Assembly (NCBI RefSeq): GCF_003201195.1
Contig: NZ_QICQ01000018.1
Coordinates: 1-55,732, forward strand
Direction: 5' to 3'
Length of the DNA: 55,732 nucleotides
Source: Nitrosomonas eutropha
GTDB taxonomy: Bacteria > Pseudomonadota > Gammaproteobacteria > Burkholderiales > Nitrosomonadaceae
Shown: positions 19,983 through 29,706 of the stretch, piece by piece
How the letters are laid out: each line of letters starts with the position of its first letter
How positions within the stretch are numbered: the stretch's first letter is position 1
Notes under the pieces: generated by a model
The model's database searches: none
The model's input: the letters and a program-made list of their open reading frames with translations, nothing else
What the model was told of the DNA's origin: nothing
Position numbers and translations under genes: made by a program

Positions 19983-20888
19983 ATGGAGAACCGAGCACAC
20001 GCATTTGCTGCCGGTCTGTTCGTACTCCTCCTGGGAGTAGCGGCGGTCATGGCGGTCAAATGGCTTAGTCGTGACAATATTAATCACAATCATTATTTTC
20101 TGATTTCTGCTGGTGGCTCTGTATCCGGATTGAATCCGGAAGCATCCGTTCGTTACCGTGGAGTAAATATTGGGAAAGTCGAAGAAATTTACTTTGATAA
20201 GGAAAATATACGCAACATCATCGTCCGTATCGCTGTCAGCAGTCACGTTACGCTTCCCAAAAATATCTACGCACAGCTGGCCAGCCAGGGTATCACCGGA
20301 TTGACTTACGTCGAACTGAATGATGATGTCTCTGAAGCAGGAGCCGGTTATCTGGAAAACGAGGCACATATTTTCCTGAGATCTTCACTTATCAAAACCC
20401 TTTCCGACTCTCTGGAAGAAATCCTCAAGAATTCAAACACAGTAATTAAGCAGATAAACAATCTGCTTAATAAAAAAAATCAGGCGCATATTGGCAAGAT
20501 TTTAAGCCACTTGGAACAGACAGTTCAGCATTATGACAAATTGACAGAAGAGCTCCAGAATGGTTTGCAAGCTTTGCCGCAGTTGACTGGCGAATTCACG
20601 TCGACATTCAGGCAAACTCGTCAGGTCATGGAAAATACCAGCCAGGTACTACAAAAACTGAATCAGCAGCAAGGATTAATAGACAACCTGACCCAAGGAT
20701 CGCTGGAGATGGCTCACACCCTGGATAGCCTGAATGAAACTGGCCAGGCTGTCACGCAAAGTACGCGCAAACTGAATCAATTACTAAATTTGCTGGAAGC
20801 ACATCCACAAAGCCTGGTATTTGGCAAACCACCCGCCTTGCCTGGCCCTGGCGAACCAGGATTCACGCCACCACAGCCGATAAAATGA
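19983..20888 (+). CDS. MCE/MlaD-family lipid-binding protein
   Basis: This 301-residue protein has one N-terminal membrane anchor (residues 9-27). An MCE domain follows (about 38-115), with SVSGLNPEASVRYRGVNIGKVEEI and a later GITGLTYVEL motif. A long helical region (120-270) and a proline-rich tail complete it. MCE proteins form periplasmic rings that shuttle phospholipids between membranes together with an ABC transporter. The stop overlaps the start of the lipoprotein gene by four bases, so the two are co-translated. The ATPase and permease that normally precede such genes are not next to it; suhB is there instead. Confidence 0.92.
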   Translation: MENRAHAFAAGLFVLLLGVAAVMAVKWLSRDNINHNHYFLISAGGSVSGLNPEASVRYRGVNIGKVEEIYFDKENIRNIIVRIAVSSHVTLPKNIYAQLASQGITGLTYVELNDDVSEAGAGYLENEAHIFLRSSLIKTLSDSLEEILKNSNTVIKQINNLLNKKNQAHIGKILSHLEQTVQHYDKLTEELQNGLQALPQLTGEFTSTFRQTRQVMENTSQVLQKLNQQQGLIDNLTQGSLEMAHTLDSLNETGQAVTQSTRKLNQLLNLLEAHPQSLVFGKPPALPGPGEPGFTPPQPIK

Positions 20889-21487
20889 TGACGAAAGTTT
20901 CTATTGCCCTTCTGGCTATTTTGTTGACAGGGTGTACCTTGACACCCAAAGCACCATCCTCCGTCTCAGTTTACGATCTTGGCCCGCCATCTGCTATCAC
21001 ACTCGGATCTTCCCTGTCCTCTCAAGCGACTATTCAGATTATAGATATCGCCGCACCCGTCTGGCTGGATACTCAATCAATCCATTACCGGCTTGCCTAC
21101 CATGATCCTGCCCGCATCTATACCTATGCTGACAGTCGCTGGAATGCACCACCAGCAGAACTGTTGACCGAGCGCTTCAGGCAGTATTTTGCGACTGGAA
21201 ACATTGATAGACACCATAAAGACGATACGCCTGTAAACTATCTGTTAAAAATTGATCTGGGTGAGTTCACCCAGATTTTTAATACACCGGGTAATAGCCA
21301 GGTTGTTGTTCAACTACGTGCTTCTCTGTATGAACCAACCTCACGCTTGCCAATTGCACACCAGCACTTTCTGGGAAGGCAAGAAACTCAAACAGCGGAT
21401 GCAGCGGGTGCAGTTACAGCCTTTATTCAGGTAAGTGACAACTTGTTGAATGAGCTGGTACAGTGGTTATCCGACATTCGTCAATAA
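20885..21487 (+). CDS. ABC-type transport auxiliary lipoprotein (PqiC/LptC-like)
   Basis: This 200-residue lipoprotein has the signal peptide MTKVSIALLAILLTGC, with the lipobox Cys at residue 17 (of the MMTK start). It belongs to the ABC_trans_aux family: YDLGPP near the N-terminus, IHYRLAYHDPARIYTYADSRWNAPP in the middle (residues about 60-85), and an RF..YFATG helix. It probably works in the outer membrane or periplasm as partner of the MCE protein before it, whose last codons it overlaps (ATGA). Confidence 0.9.
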   Translation: MMTKVSIALLAILLTGCTLTPKAPSSVSVYDLGPPSAITLGSSLSSQATIQIIDIAAPVWLDTQSIHYRLAYHDPARIYTYADSRWNAPPAELLTERFRQYFATGNIDRHHKDDTPVNYLLKIDLGEFTQIFNTPGNSQVVVQLRASLYEPTSRLPIAHQHFLGRQETQTADAAGAVTAFIQVSDNLLNELVQWLSDIRQ

Positions 21488-21512
21488 TGAATACAGTATC
21501 TTTGGCTAATCA

Positions 21513-21635
21513 ATGATGCGCATACTTGGTCTGATTCTTTTATTACAGTTGCTCCTGTCTGCCTGTGGCTATAAAAGTTCACTTTATCTCCCACAGGATC
21601 AACCCGTTAAAAACAATAAGCAGGAAAAGTCATGA
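21513..21635 (+). CDS. lptM: Small lipoprotein LptM (YifL-like)
   Basis: This 40-residue ORF encodes a lipoprotein signal (MRILGLILLLQLLLSAC) with the lipidated Cys at residue 18. The conserved GYKSSLYLPQ motif follows, matching the prokaryotic LptM/YifL family (GxKGPLYLP). LptM helps the outer-membrane LPS translocon LptDE to mature. Its stop overlaps the lysA start (ATGA), the classical arrangement. An ATG lies on each side of the start (21513 and 21516); either could be used. Confidence 0.87.
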   Translation: MMRILGLILLLQLLLSACGYKSSLYLPQDQPVKNNKQEKS

Positions 21636-22885
21636 GCCATTTCAGCTCATTTAATTATCGAAACCACCAGCTTTTTGCAGAAGAAATTCCACTGACAGCA
21701 ATTGCAGCTGAGTTTGGCACCCCTTGCTATGTTTACTCAAGTGCGGCAATCCGCACGGCTTACCAAAGCTTTGATCGCGCCTTCGGTCAGAGAAACCATC
21801 TGATCTGCTACGCAGTAAAAGCCAATTCAAATCTTGCTGTATTGAACCTGCTTGCCCGCTTGGGCAGCGGCTTTGATATCGTCTCTGGCGGGGAATTGCA
21901 GCGAGTATTGAAAGCAGGAGGCGATCTGCAAAAAACGGTTTTCTCTGGAGTAGGCAAAACATTTGAGGAAATTCGTATAGCACTGGCGGCCAATATTTTC
22001 TGTTTCAATGTTGAATCAGAAATGGAACTGATCGCATTGAATGAAATTGCCGGACAAATGGGAAAGATCGCGCCAGTCAGTCTGCGCGTCAACCCGGATG
22101 TGGATGCCAACACTCACCCTTACATTTCCACAGGAATGAAGGAAAACAAGTTTGGTATCCCGGCTGCAGAGGCTGAACGGATATACGCAATAGCGCAACA
22201 GCTCCCCTACATCCGTGTCTCAGGGCTAGATTGTCATATTGGCTCGCAATTGACTGAAATTGCGCCATTCATTGAAGCAGCCCATAAAATGCTGGATTTG
22301 CTGGCACGATTACAAGCAACAGGTATTTCCATTGAGCACCTGGATCTTGGTGGAGGACTAGGAGTTCGTTATGATCTGGAAATCCCTCCCACGATAGAGG
22401 AGTATGTCAAGGCATTATGCGCGGCTACAGAAAATTATCCGCAGCAATTGCTTATCGAGCCCGGACGTTCAATGGTAGGGAACGCCGGACTACTGCTGAC
22501 CCGAGTGCATTATCTCAAACACGCACCACACCGCAATTTCGCAATTGTTGATGCTGCAATGAACGACATGTTGAGGCCAGCTCTGTATCAGGCCTATCAT
22601 TCAATATTACCAATCGCCAAGCGTACAGGAGAGACAAAAATTTACCAGATCGTCGGACCTGTTTGCGAGACAGGCGATTTTCTCGGCCATGACCGTAACC
22701 TGACTCTGGAAAGTAATGATTTATTGGCCGTTATGTCTGCAGGCGCGTATGGTATGAGTATGAGCTCAAATTACAATACCCGCCCACGTGCAGTTGAAGT
22801 CATGGTGGACGGCAGCTCAGTACATCTCATTCGTGCACGTGAAACAATAGAAGATCTATATGCTCTGGAAAAGATACCAACCTGA
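21632..22885 (+). CDS. lysA: Diaminopimelate decarboxylase
   Basis: This 417-residue fold-III PLP enzyme makes L-lysine from meso-diaminopimelate, the last step of lysine synthesis. The PLP lysine is Lys63 in YAVKANSN. The phosphate-binding GGGLGVRY motif is in the middle, and the catalytic Cys is in GPVCETGDFL (about residue 346). It is translationally coupled to lptM by a 4-base overlap. Confidence 0.97.
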   Translation: MSHFSSFNYRNHQLFAEEIPLTAIAAEFGTPCYVYSSAAIRTAYQSFDRAFGQRNHLICYAVKANSNLAVLNLLARLGSGFDIVSGGELQRVLKAGGDLQKTVFSGVGKTFEEIRIALAANIFCFNVESEMELIALNEIAGQMGKIAPVSLRVNPDVDANTHPYISTGMKENKFGIPAAEAERIYAIAQQLPYIRVSGLDCHIGSQLTEIAPFIEAAHKMLDLLARLQATGISIEHLDLGGGLGVRYDLEIPPTIEEYVKALCAATENYPQQLLIEPGRSMVGNAGLLLTRVHYLKHAPHRNFAIVDAAMNDMLRPALYQAYHSILPIAKRTGETKIYQIVGPVCETGDFLGHDRNLTLESNDLLAVMSAGAYGMSMSSNYNTRPRAVEVMVDGSSVHLIRARETIEDLYALEKIPT

Positions 22886-22906
22886 AACCCGCACATAACT
22901 CCAATT

Positions 22907-23947
22907 ATGTCGGATATCACCACACTCGACGATGCGCGCTACCAGGAATTCATTCTACAAGGCGTATCACGCACTTTCGCGCTCACTATTCCTCAATTGC
23001 CGCCAGCATTGCGTGCAGTGATAGGAAATGCCTATCTGTTATGTCGCATTGTCGATACAGTTGAGGATGATAGCGCCCTCACATTGGAGCAAACACGCGA
23101 ACTGGCTGGAATGTTCACCGAGGTCGTCAGCGGTAGCATCGAAGCTGAAATTTTTGCACAAGCCCTGTACCCTCTACTTTCAGAACACACTATTCCAGCA
23201 GAGCATGATCTCATCAAGAATACCCCTGCCGTCATACGAATGACACACAGCTTCAATTCTGTGCAGCGCCAGGCGCTGGAACGCTGTATTCGTATCATGG
23301 GGCAAGGAATGGCCGCATATCAGGAAAAAGAATCTTTGGCAGGCCTTGAAAACCTGGCCGAGATGGATCTTTATTGCTACCACGTTGCCGGTGTGGTTGG
23401 TGAAATGCTGACTGAATTATTCTGTGATTACTCCCCAGAAATCAATCAACATAAATCGACCCTGATGAAACTGGCTGTATCTTTTGGTCAGGGATTACAG
23501 ATGACCAATATTCTGAAAGATATCTGGGAAGACAGAAAACGAGGGGCATGCTGGTTACCAAGAGATATTTTTCTGGAAGAAGGGTTTGATCTCGATAATT
23601 TACAACCAGGCCGTTGCGCGCAAGGTTTTCATGATGGACTGGGTACCCTGATTGGTATTGCAAAATCACATCTGCACAACGCGATGATCTACACCCGCCT
23701 GATCCCATCGCATGAAACAGGGATACGCCGCTTCTGTCTGTGGGCAATAGGTATGGCTGTACTTACTTTAAATAAAATTAATAACAAGCGTAATTTTACT
23801 GCTGGGGTACAGGTAAAAATTTCTCGCAGGAGCGTCAAAGCAACCGTTTTAATCACCAGCCTTCTGGCCAGTCAGGATTGGGCACTTAGAAAGGTTTTTT
23901 CAATATCTTCCAGAAAGCTGCCGGAAGTACAAATTACTGAATTATAA
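22907..23947 (+). CDS. Squalene/phytoene synthase family protein
   Basis: This 346-residue head-to-head prenyl synthase has two Asp-rich motifs that bind the diphosphates. The first is DTVEDD at residues 50-55; the second, in NILKDIWED, is at about 202-210. The entry SRTFALTIPQLP and the MTNILKDIWEDRKRGACWLP motif match bacterial squalene synthases more than carotenoid phytoene synthases. Squalene would feed hopanoid synthesis, but no other hopanoid gene is in the window. It overlaps the convergent pyrF gene by 6 bp. The gene is 21 bp after lysA, so it may be co-transcribed with it. Confidence 0.85.
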   Translation: MSDITTLDDARYQEFILQGVSRTFALTIPQLPPALRAVIGNAYLLCRIVDTVEDDSALTLEQTRELAGMFTEVVSGSIEAEIFAQALYPLLSEHTIPAEHDLIKNTPAVIRMTHSFNSVQRQALERCIRIMGQGMAAYQEKESLAGLENLAEMDLYCYHVAGVVGEMLTELFCDYSPEINQHKSTLMKLAVSFGQGLQMTNILKDIWEDRKRGACWLPRDIFLEEGFDLDNLQPGRCAQGFHDGLGTLIGIAKSHLHNAMIYTRLIPSHETGIRRFCLWAIGMAVLTLNKINNKRNFTAGVQVKISRRSVKATVLITSLLASQDWALRKVFSISSRKLPEVQITEL

Positions 23948-24637
23948 AGCCGAAACAATCTCGTCATTAAATCGCTGAAGCGCTTTAAGCGGATCTGGTG
24001 ACCGGGTAATCGGCCTGCCTATAACAAGGTAGCTAGCCCCGTTCCGTATTGCCATAGTCGGCGTCGCAATCCTTGCCTGATCATCCCTATTATCATTTGA
24101 TGATCGAATACCGGGAGTTATCAGCCAGAAATCCTTACCTGCCTTCTCTCTCAGACTGGCTGCTTCCAGCGCCGAGCAAACCACACCATCCAAACCACAG
24201 CGCTGTGCAAGCAGAGCCAGTCGCTGCACGATAATTTCCGGCGAGCCAGATATGCCTAGCTCACTTAAGTCATCATGATTCATACTGGTAAGCAAGGTTA
24301 CAGCGATGAGTCTGGTTCTCTTTCCATCCAACGCCTGCCGGGCAGCAAGCAACATTTTGCTTCCTCCCAGCGCATGTACATTGATCATCCATACACCCAA
24401 ACTAGACGCAACACTACAGGCCGCCGCAACAGTGTTCGGAATATCGTGAAATTTCAAATCAAGAAAAACATCAAAGCCCAGTCGCATCAATTTCTCGATC
24501 AGCTGTGGACCTGCCAGGGTAAAAAGTTCTTTCCCAACCTTAATCCGACAAAGTCTGCTATCCAGCGTGGCTGCAAAATTCAACGCCGTGCCTTGGTCAG
24601 AAAAATCCAGTGCGACGATAATACGCGAATCATTCAT
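23942..24637 (-). CDS. pyrF: Orotidine 5'-phosphate decarboxylase
   Basis: This 231-residue TIM-barrel enzyme converts OMP to UMP, the last step of pyrimidine synthesis. The catalytic DLKFHDIPN motif is at about residues 59-67, with IVALDF at the start and GPI/R-containing phosphate-binding residues near the end. The start at 24637 (MNDSRIIVALDF) is chosen over a longer in-frame start at 24706, which would overlap lapA and add non-family residues. It lies 13 bp after lapA and converges on the prenyl synthase gene. Confidence 0.96.
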   Translation of the reverse strand: MNDSRIIVALDFSDQGTALNFAATLDSRLCRIKVGKELFTLAGPQLIEKLMRLGFDVFLDLKFHDIPNTVAAACSVASSLGVWMINVHALGGSKMLLAARQALDGKRTRLIAVTLLTSMNHDDLSELGISGSPEIIVQRLALLAQRCGLDGVVCSALEAASLREKAGKDFWLITPGIRSSNDNRDDQARIATPTMAIRNGASYLVIGRPITRSPDPLKALQRFNDEIVSAL

Positions 24638-24650
24638 ACAGCCAGTAATA

Positions 24651-24860
24651 TCAGGGTTTCCTACGGATTTTTTTAATGAGACAGGATAAATACCCGAATA
24701 GGGCACCTGCTGCGAAACAGAGGAAAAGCACGACTACTACAGGGACTTCCCATTCCATTCCAAGATAATAGTGTATTGTCACCCTCTCGGAATTCTTGAC
24801 AGCAACACTGAGTAGAAACAAAAAAACAATCAGGCGTACAAGGGTCATAAATATGTGCAT
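24651..24860 (-). CDS. lapA: LapA-family inner-membrane protein
   Basis: This 69-residue protein has two membrane segments (about 4-20 and 38-60) with RVTIHYYLGMEWEVPVVVVLF between them, the LapA/DUF1049 pattern. In E. coli LapA works with LapB to regulate LpxC stability and LPS assembly. Two starts are possible (24860, or the ATG five codons in at 24848). In many relatives lapB follows directly; here pyrF begins 13 bp later and lapB is absent. Confidence 0.85.
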   Translation of the reverse strand: MHIFMTLVRLIVFLFLLSVAVKNSERVTIHYYLGMEWEVPVVVVLFLCFAAGALFGYLSCLIKKIRRKP

Positions 24861-25159
24861 TTCTTCTGATTCAACTCAGAAAAGTAAAACAAAGGAAGAC
24901 ACGAGGTCATAAAGACCCTGTAGCAACTCCGATTAGTGTTCCCGGAAATACCCATAAAATCAACCTAAAGCCGCTCTCTCACTTATTTATCTGATTGCAA
25001 CATACTCGGAACACCTGCCTATTCCAAGTAATCACGCAGGAAAGCGTGATCAGTAATTCACTGATTTCCGAGCATATTGTAGATTTACGCAACAAAAATC
25101 GGAAAGAAATGAGACACGCTTTCTTCTGGTGCAACGTTATTTTCAAGAGACACGGATTT
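24861..25159. other. Gap between ihfB and lapA with stem-loops
   Basis: No gene is supported in this ~300-bp stretch. It holds a perfect 7-bp hairpin ATCACGC/GCGTGAT (25031-25050) and next to it ATCAGT/ACTGAT (about 25049-25065). Together they may end the ihfB transcript or separate it from lapA-pyrF. No U-tract is seen. Confidence 0.45.
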
Positions 25160-25477
25160 CTAGCCTGTAGCCTGATCAAGCAGGTTATGCTGTTTATGGC
25201 TGGAATCAATCAGTTCTCGCATTTTTTTACCTGCCTTGAAGTGAGGAACATATTTCTCCGGCACATGAACCTTTTCACCTGATTTAGGGTTGCGCCCGAC
25301 ACGTGAAGGCCTGTAATTTAGATCGAAACTGCCAAATCCACGAATCTCGATACGTTCCCCTCTGGCAAGGCTTTTCGCCATTGCATCCAGAATAATCTTG
25401 ACGACTAATTCTGCATCCTTTGCCAGCAGCTGAGGAAAGCGTTCCGCCAGCTTGGAAATCAGTTCGGATTTCGTCAT
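25160..25477 (-). CDS. ihfB: Integration host factor subunit beta
   Basis: This 105-residue HU/IHF protein has the dimer helices [16 protein letters not shown], the [12 protein letters not shown] strand and the DNA-binding beta arm [20 protein letters not shown], where the proline is expected to intercalate. IHF bends DNA in recombination, replication and transcription. It lies 9 bp after rpsA, the usual partner. Confidence 0.96.
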   Translation of the reverse strand: MTKSELISKLAERFPQLLAKDAELVVKIILDAMAKSLARGERIEIRGFGSFDLNYRPSRVGRNPKSGEKVHVPEKYVPHFKAGKKMRELIDSSHKQHNLLDQATG

Positions 25478-25486
25478 GGCCAGCTT

Positions 25487-27199
25487 TTATTCTTCTGAAG
25501 ATTTACTATCAATCTTGGCTTTAAGTAATGCACCCAGATTAGTAGTACCCGCACTGGCTGGAGATGGAGCCAGCGATCTGATCGCTTTATCTTCTTCCTC
25601 CTGGATCCTGGCTTTAACTGACAAACTGATACTTCGGCTCTTACGATCAATATTAATAATCGCGGCCTCAAGCTCATCCCCTTCGTTAACACGAGTACGA
25701 ATATCTTCGATCTTGTCACGAGAAAATTCAGAAGCGCGCAAATAACCCTCTACATCATCCGTCAGTGCAATAACGGCACCCTTGGCATCCACAGATTTCA
25801 CGGTACCCTTGACAAGGCTGCCTTTATCATGCGAAGCGACATAAATATTAAAGGGATCACCTTCCAACTGTTTGATACCCAAAGAAATACGCTCTTTTTC
25901 TACATCGATGGACAACACTACAGCTTCCACCTCATCACCTTTTCTAAATTCACTGATTGCTTTTTCACCTGTCTGAATCCAGGAAAGATCGGACAGATGT
26001 ACCAAACCATCAATATTCCCTGGCAACCCGATGAATAAACCGAAATCTGTAATAGATTTAATTTGACCAGTAACTTTGTTGCCTTTTTCATGACTCAGTG
26101 AAAATTCTTCCCAAGGATTAGGTTTACACTGTTTCATGCCCAGTGAAATACGCCGACGATCTTCATCAATCTCAAGAATCATGACTTCGACTTCGTCACC
26201 CAGCTGCACAATTTTGGACGGATAAACATTCTTGTTGGTCCAGTCCATTTCCGAGACATGCACCAAGCCTTCGATACCCTGTTCAATTTCAACAAAGGCA
26301 CCATAATCAGTCATATTGGTAACTTTGCCGAACATGCGCGTACCTTGAGGATAACGCCTGGAAAGGCCAATCCACGGATCCTCCGTGAGCTGTTTCAGTC
26401 CCAGGGACACACGATTTTTTTCCTGATCAAATTTCAGGATTTTGGCAGAAACTTCATCGCCAACATTGATAACTTCAGTTGGATGTTTGACACGGCGCCA
26501 GGCAAGATCGGTAATGTGCAACAATCCATCAATACCACCCAGATCGACAAATGCACCGTAGTCCGTAATGTTCTTGACAATCCCTTGGACAACCGCCCCC
26601 TCCTGCAAACTGGCCAGCAACTCATCCCGGTCTGCTCCTTGAGTCTCTTCCAGCACCGCACGCCTGGATACAACCACGTTATTACGCTTGCGATCAAGCT
26701 TGATCACCTTGAATTCCATTTCCTTGTTTTCATAAGGTGTCATGTCTTTAACCGGACGGATATCCACCAGGGAACCTGGCAGAAAAGCACGAATACCATT
26801 GATTGTGGCTGTTAACCCGCCTTTTACTTTTCCGTTAACCATGCCGGTAACAATTGTGCCTTTTTCCATGGCATCTTCCAGCTCATACCAAGCATTCAGG
26901 CGCTTTGCCTTATCTCTCGACAATCGGCTTTCACCGTAACCATTTTCAAGCGCTTCAATAGCAACACTGACAAAGTCGCCCTCATGAGCCTCAACCTCGC
27001 CCCTGTCATTCTTGAATTCTTCAATCGGGATATAGCTCTCGGATTTAAGCCCTGCATTAACCACAACAAAGTTGTAATCAACACGAATAATTTCAGCAGT
27101 AATTACTTCACCCACACGCATTTCCTTATGCGAAAGGCTCTCATTGAAAAGTTCGGCAAAGCTTTCTGTAGAATCCGCTACACTGGTTGCAATAGTCAT
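25487..27199 (-). CDS. rpsA: 30S ribosomal protein S1
   Basis: This 570-residue protein has six S1/OB-fold repeats, each with the [19 protein letters not shown] core (for example [16 protein letters not shown] and [16 protein letters not shown]). This is the typical full-length bacterial S1. It binds mRNA and unwinds structured leaders at initiation. It lies between cmk and ihfB in the same direction, the conserved order. Confidence 0.98.
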   Translation of the reverse strand: MTIATSVADSTESFAELFNESLSHKEMRVGEVITAEIIRVDYNFVVVNAGLKSESYIPIEEFKNDRGEVEAHEGDFVSVAIEALENGYGESRLSRDKAKRLNAWYELEDAMEKGTIVTGMVNGKVKGGLTATINGIRAFLPGSLVDIRPVKDMTPYENKEMEFKVIKLDRKRNNVVVSRRAVLEETQGADRDELLASLQEGAVVQGIVKNITDYGAFVDLGGIDGLLHITDLAWRRVKHPTEVINVGDEVSAKILKFDQEKNRVSLGLKQLTEDPWIGLSRRYPQGTRMFGKVTNMTDYGAFVEIEQGIEGLVHVSEMDWTNKNVYPSKIVQLGDEVEVMILEIDEDRRRISLGMKQCKPNPWEEFSLSHEKGNKVTGQIKSITDFGLFIGLPGNIDGLVHLSDLSWIQTGEKAISEFRKGDEVEAVVLSIDVEKERISLGIKQLEGDPFNIYVASHDKGSLVKGTVKSVDAKGAVIALTDDVEGYLRASEFSRDKIEDIRTRVNEGDELEAAIINIDRKSRSISLSVKARIQEEEDKAIRSLAPSPASAGTTNLGALLKAKIDSKSSEE

Positions 27200-27226
27200 T
27201 TAAAAAATACCCGATCGTAAACAATT

Positions 27227-27248
27227 CCCCTCTAAAAAACAAAAGGGG
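27227..27248 (-). promoter_or_regulatory. Hairpin in the rpsA leader
   Basis: On the minus strand CCCCT and AGGGG pair around a 12-base A/T-rich loop, about 28 bases before the rpsA start. S1 is known to repress its own translation in E. coli through leader structures; this small hairpin is a candidate element, but the evidence is only its position. Confidence 0.3.
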
Positions 27249-27299
27249 ACAGGTTGGTTGGTTAATAAAAATAACAACTGAAAAACTTAAATTCCAAAG

Positions 27300-27974
27300 T
27301 CACTCAATACTACCGGAGTCAGCATACATACCCAATACCTTGCCGACAACCTGATCTATATTGAGGCCAGTTGTATCCAGCAAACGTGTATCTTCACACT
27401 GTTGCAGTGGCGACGCAACACGCTTGCTGTCACGCTCATCACGCTCGCGAAGAGCCAGGACAAGATGCGCGATACTAGCATTTATTCCCTTCTCCATCAA
27501 CTGCTTATGACGCCGACGCGCGCGCTCTTCTTCATTGGCAGTAAGATAAATTTTCAAAGTGGCATCAGGAAAAATGACTGATCCCATGTCGCGTCCGTCA
27601 GCCACCAGACCCGGTAGTTTACGGAGATCCCGCTGACGCTCCAGCAGTTCCACTCTGAGCGCAGAATATTGTGCGATTTTAGAAGCATACTCTCCGCATG
27701 CTTCTGCGCGGATCTCATCACTTACATCTATCCCGTCCAGCCTGATTGATGAATCTGCAAAAGACACATCCAGACTCCGGGCAATACCAACCACTCCTTG
27801 CTCATCACCGGCATCTACACCGCGCTTCATGGCAGCCAGCGCCACCAGACGATAAAGTGCACCGCTATCAAGATAATGAAACCCGAGCGCCTGTGATACA
27901 AGACGGGCGATTGTACCTTTCCCTGATGCGGAAGGACCATCCAGTGTAATTACCGGAACATATTGATTTTTCAT
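27300..27974 (-). CDS. cmk: Cytidylate kinase
   Basis: This 224-residue (d)CMP kinase has the P-loop GPSASGKGT at residues 13-21, the ADGRDMGSVIFPDA motif and the ARRRHKQL lid. It makes CDP/dCDP for nucleic-acid and CDP-lipid synthesis. It lies 78 bp after aroA and 100 bp before rpsA, the standard aroA-cmk-rpsA order. Confidence 0.97.
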   Translation of the reverse strand: MKNQYVPVITLDGPSASGKGTIARLVSQALGFHYLDSGALYRLVALAAMKRGVDAGDEQGVVGIARSLDVSFADSSIRLDGIDVSDEIRAEACGEYASKIAQYSALRVELLERQRDLRKLPGLVADGRDMGSVIFPDATLKIYLTANEEERARRRHKQLMEKGINASIAHLVLALRERDERDSKRVASPLQQCEDTRLLDTTGLNIDQVVGKVLGMYADSGSIE

Positions 27975-28053
27975 GGTTCACTCGATCCAAGCAAGATACT
28001 TCCGGTATTTAAATTGTTGCTTGTGAAATTTGGGTTCAATACACTTCTGGAAA

Positions 28054-29355
28054 TTATTGGTGTGTAATGGCTGTGAATTTTTCAAAATAATCCGGGAAAG
28101 TTTTAGCTACACAATGTGGGTCATTGATGCGCACCGGTGTACCCAAAGATATCAGGGAAAAGCACATCGCCATCCGGTGATCATCGTAGGTATCAATCAC
28201 AGTATTGGCCACCAAAGGGTCGTCCGGCGGCGTAATCCGCAGAAAATCATCACCAGATTCCACTTGAGCACCCAGCTTGCGAAGTTCTGTTGACATCGCA
28301 GTGATCCGGTCTGTTTCCTTGACCCGCCAACTCGCTATGTTCCTGAGCGTAGTCGTCCCTTGCGCAAACAATGCGGTTGTAGCCAGTGTCATAGCAGCAT
28401 CAGGGATATGATTACAATCAAAATCAATCGCCTTTAAAACCTTGCCGTCAGATCTGCAGCCTGGAGCACTGGATTCTATCCAGTCACTCCCCATTTTGAT
28501 GCAAGCCCCCATCGCTTCCAGCGCTTCAACAAAGCGGATATCTCCCTGACAGCTATCGCGTCCTACGCCATCAACACGCACCGGGCCACCTGCTATAGCT
28601 CCGGCAGCAAGAAAATAGGAAGCAGACGACGCATCCCCTTCAACAACGATCTTTCCCGGGCTGTGATAAATCTGATTCCCTGGCACGATAAAACGCAGCC
28701 AGGATTCCCGTTCAACCTGCACGCCAAAATAGGCCATTTGCGCAATGGTGAGTGTTACGTAGGGTTGTGAGATAAGTGTACCGTTGACAATGATGGTTGC
28801 TGGTTCACCAGCCAGAGGCAACGCCATCAGCAATCCACTGAGAAACTGACTGGAAATATTTCCATTGATAAGAATATCAGCTGGGTGGATTGCAGCCGGA
28901 TGGATCTCCAATGGGGGAAAATGCTCTCGCTCAAGATAGGTAATTACAGCCCCAACTTGACGTAACGCATCCACTAAATCGCCAATCGGCCGCTCATGCA
29001 TGCGTGGCACACCTGAAAGATGATAATGACCATGCATCAATGACAATACCGCAGTTAACGGACGAAAGGCTGTTCCGGCATTACCCAAAAACAGATCAGC
29101 TTCCTTTACGGAAAATCTCCCACTGCACCCCGTTATCAGATACTGATCTTCATCAGTGCGGGTAACAGCTACCCCAAGCATCTTCAGAGCATCCAACATC
29201 CGCCCGGTATCATCGGATTCGAGCAGATTACTGATCGTTGTAGTGCCTTCAGCAAGTGCAGACAACAGAAGAACACGGTTAGAAATACTTTTCGAACCCG
29301 GCAAACGTACCTTACCTGCTGCACAACGAACCAGAGGAAGATCAAGCCATTCCAT
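28054..29355 (-). CDS. aroA: 3-phosphoshikimate 1-carboxyvinyltransferase (EPSP synthase)
   Basis: This 433-residue EPSP synthase joins shikimate-3-phosphate and PEP, the sixth step of the shikimate pathway. The motifs [18 protein letters not shown] (about residue 19), [18 protein letters not shown] and the C-terminal DHRMAM motif are present. The [10 protein letters not shown] sequence is of the E. coli type. aroK and aroB of the same pathway are elsewhere in the window at 49637-51442. Confidence 0.97.
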   Translation of the reverse strand: MEWLDLPLVRCAAGKVRLPGSKSISNRVLLLSALAEGTTTISNLLESDDTGRMLDALKMLGVAVTRTDEDQYLITGCSGRFSVKEADLFLGNAGTAFRPLTAVLSLMHGHYHLSGVPRMHERPIGDLVDALRQVGAVITYLEREHFPPLEIHPAAIHPADILINGNISSQFLSGLLMALPLAGEPATIIVNGTLISQPYVTLTIAQMAYFGVQVERESWLRFIVPGNQIYHSPGKIVVEGDASSASYFLAAGAIAGGPVRVDGVGRDSCQGDIRFVEALEAMGACIKMGSDWIESSAPGCRSDGKVLKAIDFDCNHIPDAAMTLATTALFAQGTTTLRNIASWRVKETDRITAMSTELRKLGAQVESGDDFLRITPPDDPLVANTVIDTYDDHRMAMCFSLISLGTPVRINDPHCVAKTFPDYFEKFTAITHQ

Positions 29356-29706
29356 AAGCTAGCGACCTTCTGCCAGTAAAAGGCAGGAATCAATCAAAAC
29401 ATAATGATTTCTTTTCATTTGTTCAACAATAATTGATCCAGCTTCGTGAATCATCTTCAAATTAGGCAAATGTACATTAAAGTGGTAATTCTGTTTTTAG
29501 ATTATCCAGCCGAATTTATACCCACTTTAAGCCCCGGATATTTTTTGTACCGATAATCCTTACTGAATGAACCTATCTGTAAATTAACAATTTACATCTG
29601 TCACCGAAACATTAACGCAACCGACTCTACTAAAGCCACCTCAGATCAAATACAATACAACCCTTATTCTTATAATAACTTTATTCATATTCAACGAGGT
29701 TAACTG
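29356..29706. other. Divergent intergenic region, aroA / small membrane gene
   Basis: This is 350 bp of A/T-rich non-coding DNA between divergent genes. A TATAAT box at 29671-29676 lies about 30 bp before the small membrane gene's start, but its -35 is poor. A short hairpin CTGCC/GGCAG lies near the aroA start (around 29373). No RNA gene is apparent. Confidence 0.4.

Noticed and set aside
26258..26815. 185-codon plus-strand ORF opposite rpsA
   Set aside because: Antisense shadow of the S1 repeats.
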